Assembly: GCA_016125215.1 (NCBI GenBank)
Contig: WGMF01000040.1
Span: 25,234 to 89,233, forward strand
From: Phycisphaera sp.
GTDB taxonomy: Bacteria > Planctomycetota > Phycisphaerae > Phycisphaerales > Phycisphaeraceae
Length of the DNA: 64,000 bases
Direction of reading: 5' to 3'
Shown: positions 1-9,705 of the stretch, piece after piece
Numbering within the stretch: position 1 is the stretch's first letter
Layout of the letters: each line of letters starts with the position of its first letter
Position numbers and translations under genes: made by a program
The notes under the pieces: generated by a model
The model's database searches: none
Told to the model about the DNA's origin: nothing
Seen by the model: the letters and a program-made list of their open reading frames with translations, nothing else

Positions 1-341
1 TCTGATATTAGACCTCAGTCTTAGGGTATAGCCGAGCAGGGGCAGAATTTGAACCTGCGACCTTTGTCTCCACTGCATTGCAGGTGCCCAACTTGTTCGC
101 CTACAACGCCGCCGACCACGCCGTGGCCAGACCGGCGTAACCCACCAATGAATCGCCTCTCGCGGCCACGAGGGCCAACGGGTGGCCACCCCAAGCGGGT
201 CGCGCCGCGGGTCGCACTAGGCGTACACAACGGGACGCAATGGGACGCAATGGGATTTCAACGCGGGCGGCGGCACGACGCGCCTTCGCCCCAAGTCTTG
301 GGTAACTCGCCATTTGGCCGAAAAACAAGCCGAAACATGAA

Positions 342-426
342 AGGCCGCGGTGGGATTCGAACCCACGACTGGCTTACGCCAAACGGATTTGCAATCCGCC
401 CCCTTGGTCCACTCGGGCACGCGGCC
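342..426 (-). tRNA. tRNA-Cys (GCA) with long variable arm
   Basis: On the minus strand a complete cloverleaf can be folded. The acceptor stem is GGCCGCG/CGCGGCC (7 bp), the anticodon loop is TTGCAAA with anticodon GCA, and the T arm is GTGGG-TTCGAAT-CCCAC. The discriminator base is U, which is the usual cysteine identity base. The variable region is unusual: TTGGC-GTAA-GCCAG forms a 5-bp stem (one G-U pair) with a GNRA tetraloop, so this is a class II shape as in Ser/Leu tRNAs. The 3' CCA is not encoded. A serine tRNA with a changed anticodon is an alternative, but U73 and GCA favour cysteine. Confidence 0.9.
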
Positions 427-850
427 GGGCAAGTGCTTCATTGTCCCTCACCCCCAAGAACACGTCAAATCACCGGTGTTTTGCGGGTATTTACGGTTGC
501 CTGTCCTTGCGAAGGCCGTTTGGATCATAGCACGCAATACCCCCGTTTGTCCGTATTTGTCCCCGCTTGTCCGGGGTGCGACGGATAGCAGGATGGAAAC
601 GGTTGCTCTTGCCCGCAGCCTGAGCAATCCGGCTGCGGACCTGGAACACCACGGGGCCTGCAGCGCCGCGCTGCACGCTTGATCGGCGTGTCCGTATCGC
701 CGGCGGGGTGGGGTTTGCGGTATCGAGAGGCTCGGCCCTACGGTCGGCGACTTGCGGGGTAGAGGGCGGCGGTGATGGCGTTGGTTTACGTCGCGGAAAG
801 ATCATGTGTGTTCCTTGTATTGAAAGGGGATTGAAAACCAAGGGGTCGTG
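427..850. other. gene-free stretch
   Basis: I see no supportable gene between the tRNA and the first palindromic element. Open frames here lack a plausible start and any recognisable motif. Confidence 0.5.
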
Positions 851-1002
851 ATAAGAAAGTGTGAGAGAATCCAGACTGAAATCACGAGGGTGTGTATTGG
901 GGTGCCACTGGCGGCTTGCCCGCCAGTGAAAAAGCCGTACGTTTTAAGCACTGGCGGGCAAGCCGCCAGTGGCACACCCAGGCTTCTCCCACGCCTTCTA
1001 AG
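851..1002. repeat. Palindromic element A, copy 1 (full length)
   Basis: The core, about 901-976, has two arms, GTGCCACTGGCGGCTTGCCC and its near-exact inverse, around the spacer AAAAAGCCGTACGTTTTAAG. Outside the core are longer flanks ending in imperfect terminal inverted repeats (AAGAAAGTGTGAGAGAA and TTCTCCCACGCCTTCT). The same arrangement recurs at 7760-7910 and 15149-15300. It looks like a small non-autonomous mobile element (MITE- or REP-like) with no coding capacity. Confidence 0.85.
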
Positions 1003-1261
1003 ACCAGAGGGCTACCGGATCGAACGGTCGGGTTCGGGCAAGTCGGCGTAGCCGTCCTCGGGGTCGGCTTCACCTACAGCGACAAGAGAGCGTCGTACAG
1101 CGGGGACGAGGTGTCGAAGGTCCCGCCGGACCGGGTCTTGTAGCGCGCGCTTAGATCGCACCAGATGGGTTACTGTAGGCCCAGGTACACCAGGTCGGAG
1201 GGAGAGAGTATCGAAGCGGGGACGAGGGTCATGGCGAGACTCCTGTAAAGGGGGTGATGGA

Positions 1262-1500
1262 GTAAACGAGCGCAACAATAAACCCGACCGGCAAGGACTT
1301 CGGGGTCTTGTAGTCGTGCACCTCAAGGGTGCCATGCGGTCGGCTGGTCAACCTGTCGACGAAGCCGACAAAGCGGAGGCCGTTCCGTCCGAGTTTGAGC
1401 TGAAGTTGCTTTTCAAGTCCGAGGGGCTGGCTCTGATCGAAGGGGGGGTACTGGTCGTAATAGAGCCCGAGGGATCGCTCAAGGGCTGGCCATCTGGATA
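1262..1500 (-). pseudogene. PD-(D/E)XK nuclease fragment
   Basis: One minus-strand frame reads YYDQYPPFDQ, then FVGFVDRL, then GTLEVHDYKTPKSLP. The order GxxDRL followed by E-x-x-DYKT matches the catalytic core of RecB-like PD-(D/E)XK nucleases (D, then the E/D-x-K triad). Neither the N-terminal nor the C-terminal part of such a protein is present, and no start with a ribosome binding site precedes it. I read it as the remnant of a deleted gene between a mobile repeat and the serine dehydratase. Limits are approximate. Confidence 0.5.
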
Positions 1501-1538
1501 TCCAAGGTATACTCAACAAGCCGTTTTGGCGTTTCACT

Positions 1539-3044
1539 ATGCGCATCAGCATTCTCAACCACGTTCTCGGCCCGATCATGCGAGGTCCTTCCAGTTCGCA
1601 CAGCGCTGCGGCGCTGCGGATCGGAAGACTCGCCCGCGATCTGATGGGTGGACAGTTCTCGCGGGTAATCGTGACCTACGACCCCAACGGATCACTCGTC
1701 AACATGCACCGCTCACAGGGATCCGACCTCGGCTTGGCTGGGGGACTGCTGGGCTGGGAAGCGGATGACCCACGGCTACTCGAATATGAATCCCATCTCC
1801 AACGGGCGGGTATTGAAGTGCGGGTTTGCTACGAATCCTTCGGAGCCGATCACCCCAATACCTATCATTTGCGGCTGACCAATCCGACCACCGAGCACAC
1901 GTTGCTGGCCGTCTCGCTGGGCGGCGGCATGATCGAAGTGCGACAGATCGACGACCAGCAGATCACGCTCACCGGTGGAAGCTACGTCTTGTATGACAGC
2001 GCGGACAGGAAACTCCTCGCGCAATCGACTAAGCCGTTTGAACCCCAACAGATCAAGGCCTTTGCCCATGCGCGATTGCTCAAACCTGTGCTGCCGGTGT
2101 TGGATTCGGATGGATCACCGGACTTTGTCAATGGCAGCCAGATGGCGGAGATCGGTCGGCGTCGGGGCCTGAACTTGCCGCAGTTGGCCCTGCGACATGA
2201 AAGCGCACGTAGCGGGTTAGCCGATGTTCAGATTCGCGAACAGGTCGGCCGGGTTTTAGCGGTCATGCGAAGTGCATACGAAGACGGTCTTCGCGGCACG
2301 TCGTATGCCGATCGCATACTGCCCAGCCAGGTCGGCGGGTTGCAAGCTGCGCGTCAACAGGATCGCATGGTCGGCGGCGAGCCGATGCACGATGTGATCG
2401 AAGCGATCACTGCGGTGCTGGAGACCAAGAGTTCCATGGGACCGATCGTTGCGGCCCCAACGGCTGGCTCATGTGGTGTGCTGCCGGGCACGCTTCTGGG
2501 TCTTAGCCGGCGAATAGCATGGACTGATGAACAACTGATCGATGCGCTTTTGTGTGCGGGGATCATCGGCGTGTTTATCGCCGAGGGCGCGACTTTCGCA
2601 GCAGAGGAAGGCGGCTGCATGGCCGAGTGCGGGTCGGCTTCGGGCATGGTCGCGGCGGCACTGGTGTATCTCCTGGGTGGAACGCTGTCTGAAAGCATCG
2701 CCGCCGCATCTTTGGCGCTCCAGAACTCACTGGGAATGATCTGCGATCCGGTGGGTAACCGGGTCGAAGCGCCCTGCCTGGGAAAGAACACGATGGCGGG
2801 ACTGAATGCGATGGCTGCGGCCAACATGGCGCTGGCGGGTTACCAGCACCTTGTGCCGCTGGATGAAGTCGTAGCCGCGATGAACCAGGTCGGCAAAGCC
2901 CTCCCACGTGAGTTGCGTTGCACGGGCCTGGGTGGTCTGTCCGTCACGCCAACATCACGCCGAATCGATTTGCGTGTCAACGGTGTCACGCAACGTCTTG
3001 AGAATGCTGATCTGGACCGAATGAATGTCACGACCGGCCGGTGA
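1539..3044 (+). CDS. sdaA: L-serine ammonia-lyase, iron-sulfur dependent, beta-alpha fusion
   Basis: Converts L-serine to pyruvate and ammonia in the cytoplasm using an oxygen-sensitive [4Fe-4S] cluster. The 501-aa protein is a single-chain form: the beta-type domain comes first (GPSSSHSAAALRIGR near residue 15) and the alpha-type domain follows from about residue 280 (GSCGVLPG). Likely cluster cysteines sit in ECGSASG, ICDPVG and APCLGKN. The length fits single-chain SdaA proteins; in some bacteria the two domains are separate subunits. It stands alone, and the next genes run on the other strand. Start is the ATG at 1539, which gives the conserved MRISILNHVLGP opening. Confidence 0.93.
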   Translation: MRISILNHVLGPIMRGPSSSHSAAALRIGRLARDLMGGQFSRVIVTYDPNGSLVNMHRSQGSDLGLAGGLLGWEADDPRLLEYESHLQRAGIEVRVCYESFGADHPNTYHLRLTNPTTEHTLLAVSLGGGMIEVRQIDDQQITLTGGSYVLYDSADRKLLAQSTKPFEPQQIKAFAHARLLKPVLPVLDSDGSPDFVNGSQMAEIGRRRGLNLPQLALRHESARSGLADVQIREQVGRVLAVMRSAYEDGLRGTSYADRILPSQVGGLQAARQQDRMVGGEPMHDVIEAITAVLETKSSMGPIVAAPTAGSCGVLPGTLLGLSRRIAWTDEQLIDALLCAGIIGVFIAEGATFAAEEGGCMAECGSASGMVAAALVYLLGGTLSESIAAASLALQNSLGMICDPVGNRVEAPCLGKNTMAGLNAMAAANMALAGYQHLVPLDEVVAAMNQVGKALPRELRCTGLGGLSVTPTSRRIDLRVNGVTQRLENADLDRMNVTTGR

Positions 3045-3135
3045 TGCTTTATTGATCAGTGAGGGGAACAGGCACATGCACAGCCTTCACGCACGAGTGT
3101 TTTGTAGGATTCGTATAAATGTATTCCCTGAGCGT

Positions 3136-3952
3136 TCAGCCGGTGGCCGACAACTGCGGCGCGGCAAGCGTCACTCGCTTGCAGATGTGAGGCGAGGGAT
3201 AGGCCGTGACCCAGACTTCGCTCGACGAATTTTCGCCGGCGCATTCCTTGAGGCCCAGCAGCACTACGTCGATCGTCTTGCCTTGCACCCGCTTGTCCAG
3301 CGGGATGAAGCAGGTGCAGTTGCCCCCCCAACATACGCCCCCCTCCCAGCCATTGCACGGGTAGGACGGTGCGCGACGGGCTGCGCCAAGGTACCGATCG
3401 CCACATCTTGCCGCTGCGTAAACGGCCTCGGGCACCCGCTGGTCAAAGATGGGGACCGCGAGATAGCTGCCGGATGGACCTCGCTGATAGTCACAGTGGA
3501 TGACCACGCCATGGCCGCGCGGAACGTGTGAGCGAACAGGTTGCTCGCGCGCCACATCGTGCGATCCAGCCTGCGGCCATGGTAAGACCCCCACGCCTCG
3601 TTGATCCGGTCCGGGCAATGGCGCAGCCGAATGTAACGCACCGGATGAGGGACGTTGATCCCAAAATGGATGTCACCCTCTGCGAATCCACGGATCGGCG
3701 TCCAGTTTTTAAGGTCCGCCGATACCGCTGCCGCCACGGCTTCGTGGTTCTTGAGTGGCTGCAGGTTGTAGTTTCCGTTGGTCTGGAGGATAAATTGATC
3801 GATCTCGACCGCTTCACCCAAGTCAATACGCAGGCCCGCGCCTGGGGGGGCCGTTCACCGCGTCGTCGGCAAACCGAGAAGAAGGTATCGGGATCACCAT
3901 CGAAACGGGTTTTGCGGTCATGTGATTGTCCTAAGACCCTGTTCGATACCAA
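3136..3952 (-). pseudogene. Frameshifted discoidin-like (F5/8 type C) domain protein
   Basis: Three minus-strand frames carry consecutive parts of one protein. Frame one gives DGDPDTFFS, frame two gives IDLGEAVEIDQFILQTNG through VPHPVRYIRLRHCPDRINEAWG, and frame three gives YQRGPSGSYLAVPIFDQR to the stop near 3136. The middle part is typical of F5/8 type C carbohydrate-binding domains. At least three frameshifts separate them. One is at a run of seven C near 3847, where removal of one C restores the frame. No good start is present. It lies just downstream of the MGH1-like glycosidase on the same strand and may have served the same pathway. Sequencing error is possible for the homopolymer, but not easily for all breaks. 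Confidence 0.7.
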
Positions 3953-3997
3953 AGCGTGTTCTTGACGAATGAATCAACCGCTGGATTCGCGGGGTAA

Positions 3998-5497
3998 TCA
4001 GGTTTTGGGGGGAAGTGTTGCGGTCAGCCTCGTCAGGGATTCGGCGTGGGCGATGGGTTTTCCATCGGCAAAGATGGCCAGTCCTTTACCGTGCTGGTAG
4101 TGATTGCCATCGCGATCCCACACGATGGTCAGTCGGTAGCCGTGATAGGTCACGTTGTCGAGCATGAACCAGTCCCAGGCCCGGTCGGGCAGCAGCGGAT
4201 TGACGACGATCTTGTCGTCGGCCCGCGGGCGCAGGCCGATGAGGCCGGTGATGACCAGGTCGCAGAAAGTGGAATGGTTGTAATCCTTGCCGCGTTCGTT
4301 GTCGGGGTCGCGCAGGTGGTGGAGTTTGCGGGCGATCCAGTCGCCGGTGTAGGGGTTTTGGTCTTCGTCGATCCATGGCACGATGCGCCCGTCATCACGC
4401 ACGAGGCGCTGCGACCGCGCATAACAAAGGAGAGTATCGAAGTAATCGCGTTTGCTCACGACTTTCTGGTCGTAGTCGTTGAGCAGGTTCGCCATGGCGG
4501 TGAGGGTCTGCGAGGTGGCGTAGGGCCAGACCGGGCCGTTCCACTGGCAATCGTGGCCGCTGTAGCGAATCGCAAACTCGCGGTCGCGTTGTTCGGCGGT
4601 GGTCAGGCCGAATGGTGCGGAAAAGCCCTCGGGGGCGGTCACCTGCGACCAGGCAGCTTCGTAACCGTCATCGGGCAGATCGAAATACCACGGGATGTAC
4701 CCGAGCTGCTCGCGCGTGGCGATGAGCGGTGAGATTTCATCGGGCTTGTTGCGATCACGCCTTCGCATGGTGAAGAACTTCACCTGCGGGTTCCAGAGTT
4801 CTTTCTGCACAAGCCGCTTGATCTGCGCGGCGTTCGCTTCGAACCGGTCGGCGAGGTCGGGGCGTCTGGCATCGCGCGCCATGGCGGCGATGGCTATGGC
4901 GGCACCGTACATGTAGCTGTTGATGGTAGGTCTGTAACCGTCCCCACCGATGGCGACTTCCATGCCGTCCGCGTTGGCACTCTGCCAGTACAGACCGCCC
5001 GCGCCCAGCCGATCCATTTTCCAGCGTTCGAAGTCCGCGACCGTGGCGTCGAGCAGCTGCGTGTTGAGCGCGCTGTCACCGCTGACGCATCGCCGGGCCC
5101 ACATGGCGTCCGCGAGCCAGTTGCTGTAACGGTGCAGCCCTTCGCGCCCGGGGGTGAGCCAGAACCGAATCTCGTCATCCATGTATCGCGGATCGCGCAG
5201 CCACCGGCCTTCGTAGATGTGATGCCCCAGCGCGCAACTGATCATGTTGTACTGGCCGGCCCATCCCACCTTGGGCAGAAACTCGGTGATGGCGAAACCC
5301 TCAGGCGTCTTCTGGATGTGCTTGCGGTAGGTCCACCAGCGGAAGTAATACGTCGTCAGCAGTTGACGGTCGGCGCAATCCAGAAGTGGAACGTTCTCGC
5401 GCAAAAACGCCAGTGAATCTTCGTTGGAAATCGCCTGCACCACGCTCTGATCGTCAGAGGCGTTGAACTGGGACACGATGTTTTCAATATTTGTCAT
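3998..5497 (-). CDS. MGH1-like glycoside hydrolase
   Basis: A 499-aa protein with the look of (alpha/alpha)6-barrel glycosidases of the MGH1/GH63 type (mannosylglycerate or glucosylglycerate hydrolase-like). Supporting pieces are FLPKVGWAGQYNM, WLADAMWARRC, NSYMYGAAIA, and the C-terminal cluster CQWNGPVWPYATSQT with YNHSTFCDLVI. No signal peptide is visible, so a cytoplasmic oligosaccharide hydrolase is likely. It is the second gene after the DUF6785 membrane protein, with about 195 bp between them, and both could serve uptake and breakdown of the same sugar. The exact substrate cannot be read from the sequence. Confidence 0.75.
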   Translation of the reverse strand: MTNIENIVSQFNASDDQSVVQAISNEDSLAFLRENVPLLDCADRQLLTTYYFRWWTYRKHIQKTPEGFAITEFLPKVGWAGQYNMISCALGHHIYEGRWLRDPRYMDDEIRFWLTPGREGLHRYSNWLADAMWARRCVSGDSALNTQLLDATVADFERWKMDRLGAGGLYWQSANADGMEVAIGGDGYRPTINSYMYGAAIAIAAMARDARRPDLADRFEANAAQIKRLVQKELWNPQVKFFTMRRRDRNKPDEISPLIATREQLGYIPWYFDLPDDGYEAAWSQVTAPEGFSAPFGLTTAEQRDREFAIRYSGHDCQWNGPVWPYATSQTLTAMANLLNDYDQKVVSKRDYFDTLLCYARSQRLVRDDGRIVPWIDEDQNPYTGDWIARKLHHLRDPDNERGKDYNHSTFCDLVITGLIGLRPRADDKIVVNPLLPDRAWDWFMLDNVTYHGYRLTIVWDRDGNHYQHGKGLAIFADGKPIAHAESLTRLTATLPPKT

Positions 5498-5692
5498 CGG
5501 TTTATTCGGCGGCCCCTTTCATTTCATCCGCCATCGCATTGACGCAACAGACCAAAAATCAGCATTGCATATCTCACGACCCCATGATCCTTCAACTTGT
5601 AAATAATCATCGCGTGACAGAGATATCGCCAGGCACAGCAACGGCGTACTTGGCCGCGGTGACAGATTTCTTGAAAAGTATGATTAAGATGC

Positions 5693-7696
5693 TCATGGGT
5701 AGCGAATCAATGAATAACGGGGGACTGCCGCAGGGTCTGCGCCCGTCCAGAGGACGATGATCACCGGCACCCATGCCCAGAAGATGACCGCCGCGAGTTC
5801 TCCGATGATCAACCCAAGCAAGAACGGACGGGCCCTGCGATAGGCGCCGCTGCCAAACAGGCGGGTCATGCTGACTTTCACCAGCCAGCCGAGAAAGATG
5901 CTGAACCAGATGAGGTTGCCAATCGAGAAGTAGCAGAACAGGATGCCCACCGGGTGAATCGGCCAGGAGACGAACCGGGAACAAGCCCACAGCAGCGCGA
6001 TGCCCAACACCAGGCCGAGGCCTTGGTATCCGTGAGCGACTGTAAAAAACTCATACTTGGTGTGTTCGACCCGGTTCCAGTCGTTGAGCCTGGCAACGCT
6101 GGTCTTAGCCGCGGTCGCGACCTGGTCACTGTGGTAGCCCATGTTCAGGTGTACCGCACCGCAAATCACCAGGCCAACGACCATCACAACCAACCCTCCG
6201 ACGAGCAATCGCGACTGATGGGTTGGCGACGCATTCTTATCGAATCCCAAGGCGAGCGTGGCCATCACCGCGGCACTGACGGCACTGGCGCGTGTGACCA
6301 GCGCGTAGATCACGCCATCGAAGTAAAGTGTGCTGGGCGACTGCCATGCCAACGGGAATAGTGAGAGCAGACCAGCCACCTCGAACTTGCTCATCCATAA
6401 AAAGGGCACGCCGGTTTCGGCGATGATCCTTGCCATCAACAGAGAGATGATCGCGCAACCCGCGGTGGCCACCAGGCACCACCACAGTGCGCAGCCGGCA
6501 CAGTACAGCCAGCAGATCATTCCCGCACAGCCCATCGCGAACATCCAACCCGCCACTCGGTTGCGTCGGCTTTCCGGATCGCCCCCGGCCTGTCCGAGCA
6601 TCGCACGGCCAACCTTCACCCAATGTTCGCGCCCCAGCCACAGGGTCCAGGTCGCGATGCCAAACAGCGCGCCAAAGGATATGCCACTCACCTGGGCATC
6701 GCCGTTGAAGGCCGGGATGTAGACGTAGCCGACGGCTGAGTAAAGGGCGACCCCTACGACCCATCCCCACGCAGAGATGGCATATCGATTTGGAATGAAA
6801 TAGGTAACGCCGATGACGGTGAAGAAGATGTGCTGCTTGCTGAACACTCCGCCGGCATACCGCAGGATGCTGTCGGTGTAATAGGAGGACAGGTCCCAGC
6901 TCAGGGGTATCGACGGAAATGCATGGGTGAACTCGTTGAGTCCGCGCAAGCCATGAATTGCAAATACGGTGAGTGCCGCGATCCAGAACCCCCGGTTGTG
7001 GAACAGGTCGGGCAATGTGCTATCGGAGGGTTCATCCGTGTTGCCCGTGAGCATCTGATAAACATTGAGCAGCGGGAACGGCAATCGCTCGCGATCCCGC
7101 CATTGAGGGAAGACCACGCCGGCCAAGCCCAGCATCATCATCCAAAGGGCAAGGATGAACGCCCCCCAGAGCGCCATCGGACCCATCCAGGCGGACCACG
7201 GTAAGGTGTTGCCGGGATTCAATTCATCAATGAACTGGTTGGAGTTCGGCGTATCGTGGGTCTTGACTTTCCCTTGGGCATCAAGGGTAGGCAAAGGGTC
7301 GGGGAACAGCGATTGTGGCAGATGGGCTTCAGCGGCGATTCGCGCCGTGGCGGTGTTGTCATTGAAACCCTTGTTGGTTTCGGCGACAAAGCGCGGGTAC
7401 ATGCGCATCAAGCCGTTGCTGGGAATCACAGCGGCAAGCAACAGCAGACTGCCGATCAGTGCCAGTTGCCTTCGGCCCAGGACACAGCCCGGGCCGATCA
7501 ATCGCAGCAATGGATTGATGAGCAAGACCATCACCATCAACAGACCGATGACAATCTCCGGCAGGTAACTATCCGACAGGTAGGTGTTCTGAAACAGAAA
7601 GTTGTTGTATGGCACGACCCCCCAGATGATCACGCAACCCATCAGCGCGACCAGCAATGCAACAGCTATTCGAGGATATGAAAAATCGGCTTTCAA
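5693..7696 (-). CDS. DUF6785/DUF6784 family multi-spanning membrane protein
   Basis: A 667-aa integral membrane protein with roughly 14 hydrophobic segments. It opens with VALLVALMGCVIIWGVVPYNN and has a loop with NQFIDELNPGNTLPW near residue 150. I recognise the family as the large DUF6785 proteins that are common in planctomycetes and Lentisphaerae near sulfatases and glycosidases. A transport role is often assumed but is not shown. Here it sits between an MGH1-like glycosidase and a sulfatase, on the same strand as both, which fits oligosaccharide uptake as an inference only. Upstream lies a full-length palindromic element. Confidence 0.75.
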   Translation of the reverse strand: MKADFSYPRIAVALLVALMGCVIIWGVVPYNNFLFQNTYLSDSYLPEIVIGLLMVMVLLINPLLRLIGPGCVLGRRQLALIGSLLLLAAVIPSNGLMRMYPRFVAETNKGFNDNTATARIAAEAHLPQSLFPDPLPTLDAQGKVKTHDTPNSNQFIDELNPGNTLPWSAWMGPMALWGAFILALWMMMLGLAGVVFPQWRDRERLPFPLLNVYQMLTGNTDEPSDSTLPDLFHNRGFWIAALTVFAIHGLRGLNEFTHAFPSIPLSWDLSSYYTDSILRYAGGVFSKQHIFFTVIGVTYFIPNRYAISAWGWVVGVALYSAVGYVYIPAFNGDAQVSGISFGALFGIATWTLWLGREHWVKVGRAMLGQAGGDPESRRNRVAGWMFAMGCAGMICWLYCAGCALWWCLVATAGCAIISLLMARIIAETGVPFLWMSKFEVAGLLSLFPLAWQSPSTLYFDGVIYALVTRASAVSAAVMATLALGFDKNASPTHQSRLLVGGLVVMVVGLVICGAVHLNMGYHSDQVATAAKTSVARLNDWNRVEHTKYEFFTVAHGYQGLGLVLGIALLWACSRFVSWPIHPVGILFCYFSIGNLIWFSIFLGWLVKVSMTRLFGSGAYRRARPFLLGLIIGELAAVIFWAWVPVIIVLWTGADPAAVPRYSLIRYP

Positions 7697-7759
7697 GTCG
7701 GATCAAGGAACCTAATAGGATCAGGAATACGGCGTCGCTTTTTTACAACCAAAGGATGT

Positions 7760-7910
7760 GTAAGAAGGCGTGTGAGAAGCTTGGGTGTGCCACTGGCGGC
7801 TTGTCCGCCAGTGCTTAAAACGTACGGCTTTTTCACTGGCGGACAAGCCGCCAGTGGCACCCATATACACACCATCGTGATTTCAGTCTGGCTTCTCACA
7901 CACTTTCTAA
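7760..7910. repeat. Palindromic element A, copy 2 (full length, inverted)
   Basis: Reverse-complement orientation relative to copy 1. The core is about 7787-7860 and the flanks match copy 1 closely, including CACCATCGTGATTTCAGTCT on the right. Terminal inverted repeats are TAAGAAGGCGTGTGAGAAGC and GCTTCTCACACACTTTCTAA. It fills most of the gap between the DUF6785 gene and the sulfatase at 8124-9632. Confidence 0.88.
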
Positions 7911-8123
7911 TTTCTTTGTTTCTGCCTTTCGCTAACGAGCAACGCGGAACAGGTTGGGTGGGTTCTTTTGCCTTTGTCATCCGTGCATCGTTCGTTGACA
8001 TGCCTGCTCACACAAGGCCTTGGCTTTGGAACACAGTCCATATGTGGTCTTGTCGCCGGGCTCAAAGCCAACGCCGCGTTGATTTCGGTCCTGAATGGGG
8101 GGCATGCCGCTCGGGGCCCCGGA

Positions 8124-9632
8124 TCATTCCGTGGTTTTGGAGGCGCTTTTGTAGACTTTGCCACGATAGGAGTATTCGTCGAACTTGTCGCCGCCGCCAA
8201 TAACACGCGGGTCTTTCGTGGCTTTGAGTTCCGTGTTCAGGGCTTCGGATAGTTTTGTAAGCATCTGGGCGTAAGCCGGGTCGGCCGCGACGTTTTTAAG
8301 CTGGTTGGGGTCTTTGCGCAGATCGTAAAGTTCCTCCGCGGGACGTTTGCCAAAGGCCAATTCATACAAGGGCTTGACGGCCGGGTCATCGCGATGATCG
8401 ATCATGTATTTCTTGGTCGGTCCACCATCGATGTCCATGAACGCCGGTGGGTCGCCAGCCGGCCAGCGGTCGGGTTTGAAATTACGGATGTAGAGGAAGT
8501 CCGCGGTTCGATAGGCCCGCATGGGGTAACCCAAAGCACCATCTCGGGCGGGGGCGGCGTGTCGTTCCATGCCGGTGAGCACGTGATCGCGTGAGGGATC
8601 GACCTGTCCGTTCTTGTCGGACGCCAACACGTTCATCAGACTCTTGCCGTCGACATCCGCAGGGATAGCCACGCCCGCCGCCTGAAGGAACGTGGGGCAC
8701 AGATCGGCGAGACTGACGAAGTCGTCGACGCTGCGGTGGGACTTGATCTTGTCGGGCCAGCGGATGGCCAGCGGAACGCGCGTGCCGGTGTCGTAGATGT
8801 TGCACTTGCCGCGTGGGAAGGGCAGGCCGTTGTCGCCGGACATTACGACCATGGTGTGATCCAGTTCGCCCGCGGCTTCGATGGACTTGATGATCTGGCC
8901 GGCATCGTGGTCGTAGCGTTGCGTGGCCGCGGCGTAGTCGCACAGATCGGAGCGTGTGGTTTCGCAGTCCGGGAGACAGGCAGGCACCTTGACATCAGCG
9001 AGCTTGAGACCGGCGTTCACACCGCTGCCGGGTCGGTAGGATCGGTGTGGTTGGTGGCTGCCGAACCAGAAGCAGAAGGGTTTGCCCTTGGGTCTTTCCG
9101 CCATGAACGCTTCGAAACTGGCGTATTCCTTGCCTGCGGGGTTGCGAGTCCTGCCGCCGGCGGTGACGTTGCCCGGGCCCCATCCCTTGCCGGTGTAGCC
9201 GACGTGGTAGCCCGCCTTTTCCAGCAGATCGGGATAGACCGCGAACTTGGCGGGAAGCGTGCCAAAAAGATTCGCGTCTTCTTCCAGTCGCCAATGCCAT
9301 TGCCCGGTGAGGACACTGGCGCGACTGGGGGTGCATGAGGGAGCCGTCACGAACGCGCGGTTGAATACGACGCCCTCGTTGCAGATACGTTCGAAGGCCG
9401 GCATCTTGAACCAGTTGTTGTCCGACGCGACCGGTTCGGGCCAGGACCAGTCATCGGCGAAGGCAAACAGAATGTTCGGCCTGCCATCGGGTTTATCGTT
9501 GGCTGGGGCATCATCGGCGTAAAGCAGACCGGCATGACGGGATGTTGTCATCGCGGCGGCAAGGGTGCAGAACGTTGCGGTTTTCAGAAATCGACGACGA
9601 GTGACGGATGAAGTCGTTGGATCGGGAATCAT
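8124..9632 (-). CDS. Sulfatase (S1 family), exported
   Basis: Type I sulfatase of 502 aa that would release sulfate from sulfated sugars. The N terminus has a twin-arginine motif (TRRRFLK, residues 11-17) and a hydrophobic segment, pointing to Tat export. The metal-site start RPNILFAFADDW is at 51-62. The modification motif is CTPSR with Cys100, to be converted to formylglycine by a maturase not in this window. Further conserved pieces are GYTGKGWGPG and SGDNGLPFPRGK. Its closest relative in this window is the sulfatase at 20181-21713, which shares the C-terminal segments GFDMD-like PTKKYMIDHRDD and RPLYELAFGKRPAEELYDLR. The SASA esterase lies just upstream on the same strand. Confidence 0.92.
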   Translation of the reverse strand: MIPDPTTSSVTRRRFLKTATFCTLAAAMTTSRHAGLLYADDAPANDKPDGRPNILFAFADDWSWPEPVASDNNWFKMPAFERICNEGVVFNRAFVTAPSCTPSRASVLTGQWHWRLEEDANLFGTLPAKFAVYPDLLEKAGYHVGYTGKGWGPGNVTAGGRTRNPAGKEYASFEAFMAERPKGKPFCFWFGSHQPHRSYRPGSGVNAGLKLADVKVPACLPDCETTRSDLCDYAAATQRYDHDAGQIIKSIEAAGELDHTMVVMSGDNGLPFPRGKCNIYDTGTRVPLAIRWPDKIKSHRSVDDFVSLADLCPTFLQAAGVAIPADVDGKSLMNVLASDKNGQVDPSRDHVLTGMERHAAPARDGALGYPMRAYRTADFLYIRNFKPDRWPAGDPPAFMDIDGGPTKKYMIDHRDDPAVKPLYELAFGKRPAEELYDLRKDPNQLKNVAADPAYAQMLTKLSEALNTELKATKDPRVIGGGDKFDEYSYRGKVYKSASKTTE

Positions 9633-9705
9633 TGTTTGATCCGTAATGTGACAAATATCGCTTGACCTGTCAGAGTGTTAGTGAGTTCAGAAGACCACAT
9701 GGAGA

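Noticed and set aside
33..110. tRNA-like sequence on the minus strand with a good T arm (GCAGG-TTCAAAT-TCTGC)
   Set aside because: No matching 5' acceptor strand and no proper anticodon stem could be found; at best a tRNA remnant.
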